Below are positions 8,364 to 17,556 of a stretch of DNA of 64,000 nucleotides, one piece after another; positions within the stretch are counted from its first letter, which is position 1; each line of letters opens with the position of its first letter. The notes below the pieces were generated by a model. It saw nothing but the letters and a program-made list of their open reading frames with translations. It was not told the origin of the DNA and ran no database searches. The stretch is from Gluconacetobacter diazotrophicus PA1 5. Its GTDB lineage: Bacteria; Pseudomonadota; Alphaproteobacteria; Acetobacterales; Acetobacteraceae. The position numbers were made by a program, and so were the translations under genes. The stretch lies in NCBI RefSeq assembly GCF_000067045.1, contig NC_010125.1, forward strand, positions 3,078,001 through 3,142,000, written 5' to 3'.

Positions 8364-9410
8364 ATGATGAGCTGTGGATCCGGAGCCCGCCTCGGCCGGT
8401 CGCCCCGCACACGCGGGCGTCCGACCTTTCTGGAGACGCTGCCGACGCCCCCCCAGCCCCTGCCCCGCTTCGCGGTCAACATCGCCCCGCCCGACCTGTC
8501 ACCCTGGCTGACGGACCATGGCGGCATTCCCGGCATCATCCACCGCGAGGGAGCGCAACCCGGCCCGCATGTCGTCCTGACGTCGCTGATCCACGGCAAC
8601 GAATATGCGGGAGCGGTGGTGCTGGACCGGCTGCTGCGCGAGGACATTCGCCCGGCACGCGGACGCCTGTCCCTGGTCTTCGCCAATCCGCAGGCCTTCG
8701 CACGCTTCGACCCGGACAATCCCGTCGCCTCGCGATTTGTCGAGGAGGACATGAACCGGCTGTGGTGCCGGCAGGTCCTGTCCGGCCCGCGCCGTTCGGT
8801 GGAACTGGACCGCGCCCGGGCGATTCTGCCGGTGATCGAATCGGCGGATATCCTGATGGACCTGCATTCGATGCTGTGGCCCGGGACGCCGCTGATCCTG
8901 GCCGGGCGGATGGAAAGCGGGCGCAGACTGGCAGCCATGATCGGCGATCCCCGGCTGATCGTCTCGGACCATGGGCATCAGTCTGGTCCGCGCCTGATCG
9001 ACTTCGAACGGTTTTCGGCCCCGGGCAGCCCGGCCGCCGCCTGCCTGCTGGAAGCGGGCGCGCATTGGAACAAGGACACCGTCGAGGCCACCGACCACGC
9101 CGTCCGCGCGCTGCTGCGGCATTCCGGGTTGCTGCCGGCGGATGAGGCCGCCCCCCTGCCGCCACCCCGGCACATGATGGTGACGGATATCGTGACGGCG
9201 CAGACCCCGCGCTTCCGTTTCGTCCGTCCCTTCCGGGGCGGCGAGGTCATTCGCCGGCGCGGCACCCTGCTGGCGCAGGACGGCCCCGACGAGATCCGAA
9301 CCCCCTACCCCGACTGCATGCTGGTCATGCCCAACCTGCGCCCGGGCCTGGGGCAGACCGCCGTCCGGCTGGCGACGGTCGTCCCGGAATCTGTCCCCCC
9401 CACACCGTGA
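8364..9410 (+). CDS. Succinylglutamate desuccinylase/aspartoacylase family hydrolase
   Basis: A 348-residue member of the M14-like AstE/AspA deacylase family. The zinc-site motif LIHGNEYAG (His and Glu) and the second-His motif ILMDLHSMLW are both present, and LVFANPQAFARFDPDNP and EEDMNRLW match conserved stretches that follow the first motif. The C-terminal part, with FRPFRGGEVIRRRGTLLAQD-like turns, is the usual beta domain. Such enzymes remove acyl groups from amino acids or related small molecules; the substrate here is not predictable. A G-rich Shine-Dalgarno-like run lies just before the ATG. It is the last core-like gene before the AT-richer island. Confidence 0.8.
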   Translation: MMSCGSGARLGRSPRTRGRPTFLETLPTPPQPLPRFAVNIAPPDLSPWLTDHGGIPGIIHREGAQPGPHVVLTSLIHGNEYAGAVVLDRLLREDIRPARGRLSLVFANPQAFARFDPDNPVASRFVEEDMNRLWCRQVLSGPRRSVELDRARAILPVIESADILMDLHSMLWPGTPLILAGRMESGRRLAAMIGDPRLIVSDHGHQSGPRLIDFERFSAPGSPAAACLLEAGAHWNKDTVEATDHAVRALLRHSGLLPADEAAPLPPPRHMMVTDIVTAQTPRFRFVRPFRGGEVIRRRGTLLAQDGPDEIRTPYPDCMLVMPNLRPGLGQTAVRLATVVPESVPPTP

Positions 9411-9582
9411 CCGCGACATGCGGCATCACTGCCGGATGTCCTGCCTTTGTCCACCTTCCCAAGCCATTGATTGGATGAATTTCCTGATTTAACGTAATCC
9501 TCCTCCTTATCGGAAGGCGTTTAGCAGGGTATCGCTCAATTTCTTCCATATAAAACTATTTCTTGCGATTGGATAAGTTATA

Positions 9583-10650
9583 ATGGGAAGCGCTCTTCCA
9601 TCATCCCTGGATGAATTTTACCAGTCAGTTCTCGGGATAAGCATTAACGGTCTAAAATTTAATTCCTATCAGGACAATTTTGATGCATCGCGCTTCAACA
9701 CTGACGAAAAGGACCACTCTCAGGACTTCGACCTGAATTCAAAAATTTTCTATTTTACGTGGTTTTTCTTTAATCGTGAAAATTTATTCGGGGCATATTG
9801 CAACCTGTCCGACGATTCTTCAAAACTACTTTTCATATGCTTAATTGCATACCGCATGGCGGGACACCTCTCCTTCAAGATTCCAGCCGAATTTCTTCGG
9901 CGGACGGAAGAACTGGCAGCCTATCGCAATGCCGAAAAGTCGGTCGAAAGTTCTCTTCCCGTCACGGGAATGTTCGGAAAACTGCGGCATTTCGATTTTG
10001 AGTTCGAGGGCAAGCGCTACGTGGTGGACTGTCTCGGCCTCGAGTATTGTTTGCACCGACACCAATATTTTTACGATCAGGACGGTATCCGAATCGCACC
10101 TGAGCAAGGCGATACTGTCATCGATGGTGGCGCCTGCACGGGAGATACAGCGATCGTATTCTCGAATGCGGTAGGGGCGGAAGGAAAAGTCTATTCCTTC
10201 GACCCCGTCCAGGAACACATCGATATATTGACGTACAACGCCAATCAGTTCCCCTATCACAACGTCGAAATCATGCCCTATGGCCTTTCGAACCGTGAAG
10301 TGAAGGCGGCACCGATCATAACGAACTACTATGCACCCGGATTTTCGTCCGCAACTCCGAACATTCCACTGACGTCCCTCGATATTCTGGTCAGGCAGGG
10401 GACGATCGGAAAAATCGACTTCATCAAGCTTGATGTGGAAGGAGCCGAACTGGACACGCTAAAGGGGGCCGAAGACAGCATTCGAAAATTTCGGCCCAAA
10501 ATGGCCGTTTCCCTTTATCACAAGCCGAATGATATTTTTGAGATAATCAATTATATAAAAACAACATTTGGTTTCTATAGTTTTCACTTGGGACACTATA
10601 CAATTCACTCAGAAGAAACCGTCCTATATTGCCACCCTCTTCCGGTCTGA
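9583..10650 (+). CDS. FkbM family methyltransferase
   Basis: The 355-residue protein has an unrecognised N-terminal 130 residues and then an FkbM-type SAM-dependent methyltransferase domain. Motif I is DTVIDGGACTGDTAIVF, motif II VYSFDPVQEHIDIL, and the family signature is KIDFIKLDVEGAELDTLKG followed by KFRPKMAVSLYH. Members mostly O-methylate sugars or polyketides. The 5' part and the upstream spacer are strongly AT-rich, marking the left boundary of a foreign-looking island. It heads the plus-strand arm of the cluster, 51 bases ahead of the LuxE-like gene, so it may modify the same product. Confidence 0.9.
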   Translation: MGSALPSSLDEFYQSVLGISINGLKFNSYQDNFDASRFNTDEKDHSQDFDLNSKIFYFTWFFFNRENLFGAYCNLSDDSSKLLFICLIAYRMAGHLSFKIPAEFLRRTEELAAYRNAEKSVESSLPVTGMFGKLRHFDFEFEGKRYVVDCLGLEYCLHRHQYFYDQDGIRIAPEQGDTVIDGGACTGDTAIVFSNAVGAEGKVYSFDPVQEHIDILTYNANQFPYHNVEIMPYGLSNREVKAAPIITNYYAPGFSSATPNIPLTSLDILVRQGTIGKIDFIKLDVEGAELDTLKGAEDSIRKFRPKMAVSLYHKPNDIFEIINYIKTTFGFYSFHLGHYTIHSEETVLYCHPLPV

Positions 10651-10701
10651 ATTGCGGCAGTATATCTTTGTTACGAATGTGAAAACGAGAGTCGGCCTGA
10701 T

Positions 10702-11742
10702 ATGATCGACACGCCAAACGATGATGGGTCGAGGGATTTTCTACGGGAAATCAACCGGCTGACGTCGCATCATAGAGTCAGTTGCCATCTTTATTCTTCC
10801 TACATCGCCTCGCTTTTCGGCGATGGCGATGCAGCGTCTCTGGCCGAGGTGCCCTATCTGCCCGTTCGCGCCTTCAAGACCTTCACCCTCAAGAGCATTC
10901 GCGATGAGGACGTCTTCAAGATCATGACGTCTTCCGGCACAACCGGCGATGTCTCCAGAATCTATCTGGATCGCGAGACGTCGAGGCTGCAGTCGCAGAA
11001 GCTGGTCGAGGTGTTTTCGAGCGCATTCTCGAAGAGCCGTTTTCCGATGCTGGTCGTCGATGCGAAAAATACGGTGTCGGACCGCCGAAAATTCTCGGCC
11101 AGAACGGCTGCCATCAATGGCTTCGGCCTGTTTTCCCGAGGACAGGGTTTCGCACTGGACGACGAGTTCCAGATCGATATCGATCATGTACAGGCTTTTA
11201 TCGAGCAAAATCGCGGCCGCCGTATCTTCATGTTCGGTTTCACCTTCGTCGTCTGGCAGCATTTCATTCAGGAACTGAAGCGGCAGAATGTCAGGCTGGA
11301 CCTGTCCGATGCCTTCCTGCTGCATGGAGGGGGATGGAAGAAACTTGCGGACCAGAACATCTCGAACGAGAGATTCAAGGCCGAAGTTCAGGAATGGACC
11401 GGCTGTGGCGATATCAGAAACTATTACGGCATGGTCGAGCAAACCGGCACGATCTTCATGGAATGTCCCCGCGGCCATCTTCATGCCGCACCAGGCTCGG
11501 ACGCAATCATCCGCGATCCGAATTCGCTGGAGGTTCTGCCCCACGGCTCCGAAGGATTGATCCAGGTCTTTTCCACCATCCAGAAAAGCTACCCGGGACA
11601 TGCCCTGCTGACAGAAGACGTCGGAGCCACTCTTGACGGAACGAATTGCGGCTGTGGGCAAAAAGGAACGATCGTCACGATCAGGGGCCGACTGAAGAAG
11701 GCGGAAATTCGGGGATGCAGTGATGCCTATCGTTACCATTGA
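10702..11742 (+). CDS. LuxE-like acyl-protein synthetase/acyl-activating protein
   Basis: A 346-residue member of the LuxE/PaaK-like superfamily. Visible marks are VPYLPVRAFKTFTLKSI, the phosphate-binding loop MTSSGTTGDVSR (residues about 76-87), the adenylate region IRNYYGMVEQTG and the C-terminal CGCGQKGTIVTIRGRLKKAE with EIRGCSD. In bacterial luminescence LuxE activates a fatty acid and passes it to LuxC for reduction. Here the LuxC homologue follows immediately with a 20-base overlap, so the pair probably forms an acid or acyl reductase. No luxA, luxB or luxD is present in the window. The true acyl substrate is unknown and may come from the carrier protein encoded in the opposite arm. Confidence 0.85.
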   Translation: MIDTPNDDGSRDFLREINRLTSHHRVSCHLYSSYIASLFGDGDAASLAEVPYLPVRAFKTFTLKSIRDEDVFKIMTSSGTTGDVSRIYLDRETSRLQSQKLVEVFSSAFSKSRFPMLVVDAKNTVSDRRKFSARTAAINGFGLFSRGQGFALDDEFQIDIDHVQAFIEQNRGRRIFMFGFTFVVWQHFIQELKRQNVRLDLSDAFLLHGGGWKKLADQNISNERFKAEVQEWTGCGDIRNYYGMVEQTGTIFMECPRGHLHAAPGSDAIIRDPNSLEVLPHGSEGLIQVFSTIQKSYPGHALLTEDVGATLDGTNCGCGQKGTIVTIRGRLKKAEIRGCSDAYRYH

Positions 11743-12976
11743 CGAATCCGCGCGTAGCGAATGGGCAGACGCTTTCGACTTTTCGTCGCGTTTCGCTTTT
11801 TTTGATGAAATCGTCGTCGAATTCCTGCAGGAACTTTCGCACGCTATCCTGAAGAATACCGAGGCGCGGCAATATCCCGATCTCGCTACCTTCGCCTATT
11901 TCTGCCGAAGGGCCAACCTCCACGCTCTTTTCCAACGCTACACGGATTCGGCACAGCGTTCCGGCTGGGGAACGGCGGTCCACGTTGCTCCGGCCAACAT
12001 TCCGATCAACTTTGCCTTTTCCCTGGTCTTCGGGTTGCTCGCGGGCAATTCGAACATCGTGCGTATGCCGAGTCGGCATTTCCCGCAGAACGACCTCTTC
12101 GTCGAGATTTTCGATCGGATAGCTGGCACCCCCCGTTTCAGTTCCATCGCCGATGGCACTCTCCTGCTTCGAACGTCGCACGGCAGCAAGGTATTTGAGG
12201 CGTGGATCGCAGAGGCCGACAGCCTGATCGTATGGGGCGGCGACGCAACGATCGCGGCGTTTCGCACCCTTATCAAGAAGCCGCGCTGCGTGGAGATTTA
12301 TTTTCCCGATCGCAAATCTTCAGCGGTCATTGATGCCGCGGCCTACACCATGACTTCGCAGGATGCCCGGCGAAGACTGGCGCGTAATTTCTTCAACGAT
12401 ACCTATCTCGTGGACCAGAATGCCTGCTCGTCCCCGAGTATTGTGTTCTGGGTCGGAAATCCCGCCCCCGTCACGACGGCGAGAGACTGCTTCTGGAAGA
12501 CGCTGGACGAGGAACTGAAGAATCGAGACTACCGATTGGAGCCGACGGCACGGATCGACAAGTTTCTCGACCTCATGGCCGTCACCGCAACCTTTCAGCG
12601 CCCGGTTAACCTGAAGACATATTCCCCGGATATATGGTGCGTGGAAGAACGGATGCCGCCGCGAAATCTGGCTCTGCGCTTCGGCCAGTTCGTCGATATG
12701 GATCTTCCGTCCGTTGACGGTATCGCCACTTTTCTACGCTCACAGGAGCAGACCCTGACCTATTTTGGCGTCGACCCATATGTCCTGCAACGGGCATTGC
12801 GCGGCGGTCGTCACACGGTCGATCGCATCGTACCCGTCGGCAAGGCGCTGGACATCAACCCGTTCTGGGACGGCAAGGACATTCTGGCGCAGCTTTCCCG
12901 CCGCATCGACCTTGTCGCCCCGTCACGGGACATGCGGGATGCGGCGTCTTCAGTGCAGCCCGCGATCCAGGCATAG
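11723..12976 (+). CDS. LuxC-like acyl-CoA/acyl-protein reductase
   Basis: A 417-residue protein of the LuxC family, related to aldehyde dehydrogenases. It catalyses NADPH-dependent reduction of an activated acyl group to a fatty aldehyde in the classical system. VHVAPANIPINFAFSLVFGL and LLAGNSNIVRMPSR are characteristic nucleotide-binding segments, and DQNACSSPSIVFWVG holds the expected catalytic cysteine (Cys-235). The ATG at 11723 (MPIVTIDES) was chosen over the GTG just before it. It overlaps the end of the LuxE-like gene by 20 bases and shares 27 bases tail-to-tail with the FabG-like gene on the other strand. Function with an acyl-ACP-derived substrate is inferred. Confidence 0.88.
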   Translation: MPIVTIDESARSEWADAFDFSSRFAFFDEIVVEFLQELSHAILKNTEARQYPDLATFAYFCRRANLHALFQRYTDSAQRSGWGTAVHVAPANIPINFAFSLVFGLLAGNSNIVRMPSRHFPQNDLFVEIFDRIAGTPRFSSIADGTLLLRTSHGSKVFEAWIAEADSLIVWGGDATIAAFRTLIKKPRCVEIYFPDRKSSAVIDAAAYTMTSQDARRRLARNFFNDTYLVDQNACSSPSIVFWVGNPAPVTTARDCFWKTLDEELKNRDYRLEPTARIDKFLDLMAVTATFQRPVNLKTYSPDIWCVEERMPPRNLALRFGQFVDMDLPSVDGIATFLRSQEQTLTYFGVDPYVLQRALRGGRHTVDRIVPVGKALDINPFWDGKDILAQLSRRIDLVAPSRDMRDAASSVQPAIQA

Positions 12977-13681
12977 GATCTGCCCGGTCATTTTCGAAGC
13001 GGCTTCCGAAACAAGAAAAGACACGAGACCGGCCACGTCCGCCGGCTTTATCTCTCCCCCTAAGGCCGAGCGTTCATTCAGCACCGCCCTCGCCTTTTCG
13101 TCCATTTCAGCGGCCATATCGGTCTCGACGACGGCGGGTGAAATCGCATTGACCCGAATGTCGAACGGGCCAAGTTCCGTCGCCAGGACGCCGGTGGCGT
13201 GAATAAGGGCAGCCTTGCTGCCCCCATAGGACAACGTTCCGGCATCCGCCCTCGAACCGGCGACCGATGCGATATTGACGATGGAACCGCTCCTTGCCCG
13301 CATCATCTTCTTGGCTACGTACTGTGTGAACAGGATCTGATGGAAATAATTGATGTCGAAGACCCGTTTCATGTCCTCGACCCTGGTCATCGAGAAGAGA
13401 CCACCAGCGGCAATGCCCGCGGCATTTACCAGGACATCAATGCGGGCGTGTGCCTTGTGAAGATGCTGGGCGCATGACGTTACGGATTCGACATCGGCGA
13501 GATCGAAGAGGAAAAAACGAACGGCCGGGTGGCATGCCATGACCGCCTCCAACCCGTCCGACCGGACACGACTGCAGGCGGCAACGTCGAACCCTTCCGC
13601 GGCCAGTTTCGTCACGATCGCGAGGCCGATTCCTCGGCTTGCCCCCGTCACCACAGCGACGCGCCGGAGTTTTTCATCCAT
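12950..13681 (-). CDS. SDR family oxidoreductase (FabG-like)
   Basis: A 243-residue classical short-chain dehydrogenase. The start is MDEKLRRVAVVTGAS; it overlaps the upstream gene's stop by 8 bases. The NADP-binding motif TGASRGIG, the NAG-like VLVNAAGIAAGG and the catalytic set SVAGSRAD, then SYGGSKAAL (Ser, Tyr, Lys) are all present, as is the RVNAISPAVVETDMA loop. The closest functional class by eye is 3-oxoacyl-ACP reductase, which would fit the FabZ-like dehydratase and carrier protein in the same operon. It is the last gene of the minus-strand arm and overlaps the 3' end of the LuxC-like gene by 27 bases. Confidence 0.88.
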   Translation of the reverse strand: MDEKLRRVAVVTGASRGIGLAIVTKLAAEGFDVAACSRVRSDGLEAVMACHPAVRFFLFDLADVESVTSCAQHLHKAHARIDVLVNAAGIAAGGLFSMTRVEDMKRVFDINYFHQILFTQYVAKKMMRARSGSIVNIASVAGSRADAGTLSYGGSKAALIHATGVLATELGPFDIRVNAISPAVVETDMAAEMDEKARAVLNERSALGGEIKPADVAGLVSFLVSEAASKMTGQILCLDRGLH

Positions 13682-14051
13682 GGGCCAGGACCGGTTCGAG
13701 CAGGTCATAGTCAATATCGGGCATGACAACGTGATGCGGGAACAGCGGTGTCGCCTTGCCCGTCAACACATGGGAAACGATCGGATCGGAGAAGTAGGCC
13801 ATAATTGCCTGTTCGATGAATAAGTCGACGACATCAGGCGCTCGCGCCTTCAGCATTTTCAGGCAGCCGTTAGGGTCTTGCCTCCATTCCTGGGTCGTAT
13901 CGCCGTCCAGCAGGGCGTCGATTTCATCAAGATACGGAAAGCCGTTCTGGAGACGCAGCCGAGCGCCGGTGGCCCTCGCCTCCGGAACCTGACGGAGCGG
14001 GTCCCCGGGGAACATCGCATAGAAGAGTTCAAGAGCGAGTCGATCTGACAT
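13674..14051 (-). CDS. Small protein resembling gluconate 2-dehydrogenase subunit 3
   Basis: A 125-residue protein immediately after, and overlapping by 23 bases, a GMC oxidoreductase gene. Position and the stretch EQAIMAYFSDPIVSHVL then TGKATPLFP resemble the Gluconate_2-dh3 family, the small partner of membrane GMC dehydrogenases. Unlike many of those it has no twin-arginine or other signal peptide, so it would stay in the cytoplasm. It may be a chaperone-like or structural subunit of the GMC enzyme. Similarity is weak by eye and the function is inferred mainly from context. Confidence 0.5.
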   Translation of the reverse strand: MSDRLALELFYAMFPGDPLRQVPEARATGARLRLQNGFPYLDEIDALLDGDTTQEWRQDPNGCLKMLKARAPDVVDLFIEQAIMAYFSDPIVSHVLTGKATPLFPHHVVMPDIDYDLLEPVLAHG

Positions 14052-15621
14052 GCTTATCTATACGATCCGCCAACATAAGGGCCACTGCCTGAATGGTATT
14101 GGCCGGATTGACGCATGACGCGGTCACGAAGACGCTGGAATCCGCCACATAAAGGTTGGCGGTATCGTAGACGCGCCCCTGGGCATCGACAACCGAATTG
14201 CGGGAATCGTCCCCCATTCGCGCCGTTCCCAGCAGGTGCCAGCCCGTATTGCGTACGGGACCATACGCGGAACTTCTGATCGCGCCGGCAGCGGCCATCA
14301 GTTCACGCGCGCGGCTCATGCCATGGATCATCATCTTCTTCGTGTTGTCATGCAGAACGTAGTGAATTTTCACACCCGGATCGCCGAAGCGATCGTGCCG
14401 GGTCTCGTCGAGTTCCACCCGGTTTTCCGTCCTGGGCAGGTCTTCGCAGACAATGGCGATGACGAGCTGTTTCGCGTAGAACGCGTCGAAATCGTCATAG
14501 ACCTGCGTGCCGAACCTGAGCTTACGCCGAGCCAGCGCGGAAAGCGCCGTTTCGACGGGGCCGGTGCCACGCAATGCCTGCATCATGTAGCCGAGGCGAT
14601 GGTCCGCGCCGGGTGTGCGATGAAACTGCAGGCTATACAGCATGCAGCCCTGGGGGCCGGAATCGGTATCGAACCGCTGATCGAAAATGCCTTCCACATA
14701 GCCCAGCGGGTGAATCATCAGATTGCGGCCCACCTGACCACTCGTATTGCCCAACCCTTGCGGCCGCTCGTCGGTCCGTGAATTGAGGAGGATACGCGCC
14801 GTACCGATCGCGCTCGACGTCAGGATGACATGATCGGCCTCGAAAACCCGCCCTTCCCCGGCATCGTCAAAGCCCTCCACACCGTAGGCCTTGCCGTCGC
14901 GGACCAGCACTCGGGACACCGCGAATTCCGGCACGAGCATCAGGCCGAGGCGCAGGGCCTCCTTCAGGTAGGTGTTGTCCGCACTGGCCTTGGCACCTTG
15001 CGGACAGCCGGTGTTGCAGGGACCGAGATTGAGGCAGGCGCCTCGCTCGCCTCTCGGTCTTGTCAGAATTGCGGAAAAGCTCGGCCACCAATGCCATCCC
15101 TTGGCGTTGAAGGCCTTCGCCAGCCGCTCCCCCCCACTTCCGAGTGGAACGGGCGGAAGGGTTTTTTCGATCTGCGGATAGTAGGGATCACCGGCGAGGC
15201 CGGACAGCCCCATCATCCTCTCGTTCAACGTGAAGTACGGGGCCAGTTCCCCGTACCCGAATGGCCAATCCGCGCCCACTCCCTCGCGACTGTTCAGTGC
15301 GAAGTCAGCTTCGAGAAAGCGCGGGAAATGGCCGGAATAGAGAATCGTCGATCCGCCCACGGCATTGAAGTTACACACGGCGATCGGCGATCGGCTGTCG
15401 TCGATGGGGTAGTCGAACCGGTTCTGGCGCTCTGCCGTGACAGGGTTGAATTCTGTTCGCTTGCGTATCTCCCAATCATGCCCGGTAGACGGATAATGCG
15501 ATGGGTCCATCCGTGGACCGCGGTCCAGACAAAGGACCTTGTATCCCCTGGAAACGAGCGACCAGGCTACCGCCGCGCCGGAAGCACCCGCACCGACAAT
15601 GATGAAGTCGAGGCGACTCAT
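14029..15621 (-). CDS. GMC family FAD-dependent oxidoreductase
   Basis: A 530-residue flavoprotein. The start is MSRLDFIIVGAGASG, whose ATG overlaps the stop of the FabZ-like gene by 4 bases. The N-terminal FAD-binding GAGASGAAVAWSL and CLDRGPRM, the GMC signature region FNAVGGSTILYSGHFPRF and the C-terminal WHLLGTARMGDD plus SCVNPANTIQAVALM (catalytic His and Asn) are present. A cysteine-bearing segment GACLNLGPCNTGCPQGA resembles that of gluconate/sorbitol-type GMC dehydrogenases. It probably oxidises a hydroxyl group of the cluster product to a carbonyl. The small following gene may be its partner. Confidence 0.9.
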   Translation of the reverse strand: MSRLDFIIVGAGASGAAVAWSLVSRGYKVLCLDRGPRMDPSHYPSTGHDWEIRKRTEFNPVTAERQNRFDYPIDDSRSPIAVCNFNAVGGSTILYSGHFPRFLEADFALNSREGVGADWPFGYGELAPYFTLNERMMGLSGLAGDPYYPQIEKTLPPVPLGSGGERLAKAFNAKGWHWWPSFSAILTRPRGERGACLNLGPCNTGCPQGAKASADNTYLKEALRLGLMLVPEFAVSRVLVRDGKAYGVEGFDDAGEGRVFEADHVILTSSAIGTARILLNSRTDERPQGLGNTSGQVGRNLMIHPLGYVEGIFDQRFDTDSGPQGCMLYSLQFHRTPGADHRLGYMMQALRGTGPVETALSALARRKLRFGTQVYDDFDAFYAKQLVIAIVCEDLPRTENRVELDETRHDRFGDPGVKIHYVLHDNTKKMMIHGMSRARELMAAAGAIRSSAYGPVRNTGWHLLGTARMGDDSRNSVVDAQGRVYDTANLYVADSSVFVTASCVNPANTIQAVALMLADRIDKHVRSTRS

Positions 15622-16097
15622 TTCCTGGGAAGATACTGCTCGAAGATTTCCGGTATGGTGATCATCATCTCGGCTTCGCAGGCGACCGTACCGTTCGTGT
15701 AGCCTGTCGCATGCCCCTTGCACACGCCGCGACGCCAGGAATCCACATAGGCTTCGATCATCAGGCTTTCACCCGGCAGCACTTCCTTACGAAACCGTAC
15801 CGTATGCCGAAGTGCGTGCGTGATCATTCCCTTCAGCCCGTCCTGCGTCGTGATGGCGACCGTGAGCATCTGTGCCATCGCTTCGAGTTGAAGTGCGCCG
15901 GGCATGTTTGGCCGACCGGGGAAATGAATGGGAAAATACCATTCGTTATTCGAAAGATGCTTATAGCCCTTGGCATACTTACCAGGCTCGACGTCGGTCA
16001 CGTAATCGATCATCAGAAATGGATATCGATTGGGTTGAAATTCCTTCAGTTCTTCACCATTTAACGAGAAACTCAACGCCTTGTCTCCTTGATCCAA
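15618..16097 (-). CDS. FabZ/FabA-like hotdog dehydratase
   Basis: A 159-residue hotdog-fold protein with FabZ hallmarks. NRYPFLMIDYVTDVEPG leads into the catalytic region IHFPGRPNMPGALQLEAMAQ, where His-58 and Glu-72 occupy the catalytic positions of 3-hydroxyacyl-ACP dehydratases. The C-terminal half follows the normal pattern (VRFRKEVLPGESLMIEAYV). Together with the ACP, ligase and FabG-like genes it suggests dehydration or processing of a carrier-bound beta-hydroxyacyl chain. A 72-base gap separates it from the upstream ligase gene, the largest gap inside this operon. Confidence 0.88.
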   Translation of the reverse strand: MDQGDKALSFSLNGEELKEFQPNRYPFLMIDYVTDVEPGKYAKGYKHLSNNEWYFPIHFPGRPNMPGALQLEAMAQMLTVAITTQDGLKGMITHALRHTVRFRKEVLPGESLMIEAYVDSWRRGVCKGHATGYTNGTVACEAEMMITIPEIFEQYLPRK

Positions 16098-16169
16098 ATC
16101 CCGTCTCGCGTCGTGCCGTCCGCGACCTGCGCCTTGGATTTTCCGTGGTCAAACCTTGGGACCGAACAT

Positions 16170-17555
16170 CTAGGTCAGAAAACGCTGCGTCAACGTGGCG
16201 TAATCTGGCTTGTTGGACGCGGTAAATGGCAGTTCGTCACAAATTTCGACGCGGACCGCAGAGGGATGAAAATCGAAATTCTCCTTCAGCGCCGTCTGCA
16301 CGGCATTTACGTCGACAGCCATGGTACAGATGACCACGCAGTTTTCTTTTCCCACGAGAATGCAATTTACCCCGGCGCTCCGGAGCACGGATTCGACGTG
16401 ATCCAGATTGACGGAAATGCCGTGCAATTTGATGAAACGCTTCCTGCGCCCGACGATGGTCACGAAACCGTCCGCATCGATACGGGCCTGATCACCGGTA
16501 TGCAGTCGCCCTCCGAACTGGTCACCCGTGGCGAGGTCTTGCCAGGAATTGGCATAGCCCATCGAAACATTCGGGCCTTCATAGACCAGCTCGCCCTCCC
16601 CGGCCCCTGGAACCTCTTCGACGATCTCGATTTTTCCGCCGGGAATCGGGATGCCCACGCTTCCCAGCTTGTCCATGGCCCGATCCGGCGGCACGTAGGA
16701 AATGCGCGGCGCCGCCTCCGTCTGTCCGTACATCGTGAAATAGCGCACGTTGTGGTCCGCGAAGTACTGCCAGAAATACTGTGTCAGCCGCGGCGTCAAG
16801 GCTCCGCCCGCCTGGGTAACACACAATAGATTGCCCATCACTTTTTCGCTCAGGCGAATCCGACGTATCGTTTCGAACGTAAAAGGAACCCCGGAAATAT
16901 CCGTTACGCACGCATCTTCGATACGTTGCCAGAGATTTTTTTCCAGAACAGACTGTTCCGTCAACAACATCGTGCCGCGAACGAAGGCAGTATTGTGAAG
17001 TACGGAAAGTCCATAGGAATAATGAAATGGAAGCAGGCTTACCGTGACGCGCTCTTCTGTAATGGCGAGATAGCTCACGATTGCCCGGGTACAGGATTCG
17101 ATGTTTCGCCCCGTCAGCCGCACGCATTTCGAGTCACCGGTAGAGCCCGAGGTCGGGATAAGCAACGCCAGATTTTCGTTTAACGAATAGTCGATCGGCA
17201 CGACACGCTCGAAGAGCACTTTCGAGACGAGCCGCTTCGTCGGGATATACCCATCCGGGACGGCATCCGCGTTGCCTACCAGATAGCGGGGCGCGTACGC
17301 CTCGATCGTCTTTGACAAGGTGGGCCATCTCGCGTGGCCGTCGAGAAGCAGCGGAACGACCCCATGTCGCAAGGCACCGAAATATGCGGCAACGGTCTCA
17401 TGGGTTCGGTCGCAGAGAATGACCGCGACAGCCCTTGAGGAATCTGCGAAAAGCGCGTCGCCCAAACGGAAAATGTCGTGGTAGCTGTAGCGACGCCCTT
17501 CTTCCAGCAGGAATGTCCGGTCTTCGGCGTCGCTCGGGCGGTCCTGCCAGAACAT
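16170..17555 (-). CDS. AMP-forming acyl-CoA/acyl-ACP synthetase
   Basis: A 461-residue member of the ANL superfamily. Core motifs are present in order: A3 PTSGSTGDSKCVRLTGRN, HYSYGLSVLHN, A5 MYGQTEAAPRISY, A7 LHTGDQARIDADGF, A8 GRRKRFIKLHGISVN and A10 TASNKPDYATL with the catalytic Lys. It is shorter than most fatty acyl-CoA ligases but lacks nothing essential. One base separates it from the carrier protein gene, so it probably adenylates a carboxylic acid and loads it onto that carrier. Substrate specificity cannot be read by eye. Confidence 0.9.
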   Translation of the reverse strand: MFWQDRPSDAEDRTFLLEEGRRYSYHDIFRLGDALFADSSRAVAVILCDRTHETVAAYFGALRHGVVPLLLDGHARWPTLSKTIEAYAPRYLVGNADAVPDGYIPTKRLVSKVLFERVVPIDYSLNENLALLIPTSGSTGDSKCVRLTGRNIESCTRAIVSYLAITEERVTVSLLPFHYSYGLSVLHNTAFVRGTMLLTEQSVLEKNLWQRIEDACVTDISGVPFTFETIRRIRLSEKVMGNLLCVTQAGGALTPRLTQYFWQYFADHNVRYFTMYGQTEAAPRISYVPPDRAMDKLGSVGIPIPGGKIEIVEEVPGAGEGELVYEGPNVSMGYANSWQDLATGDQFGGRLHTGDQARIDADGFVTIVGRRKRFIKLHGISVNLDHVESVLRSAGVNCILVGKENCVVICTMAVDVNAVQTALKENFDFHPSAVRVEICDELPFTASNKPDYATLTQRFLT

Positions 17556-17556
17556 C

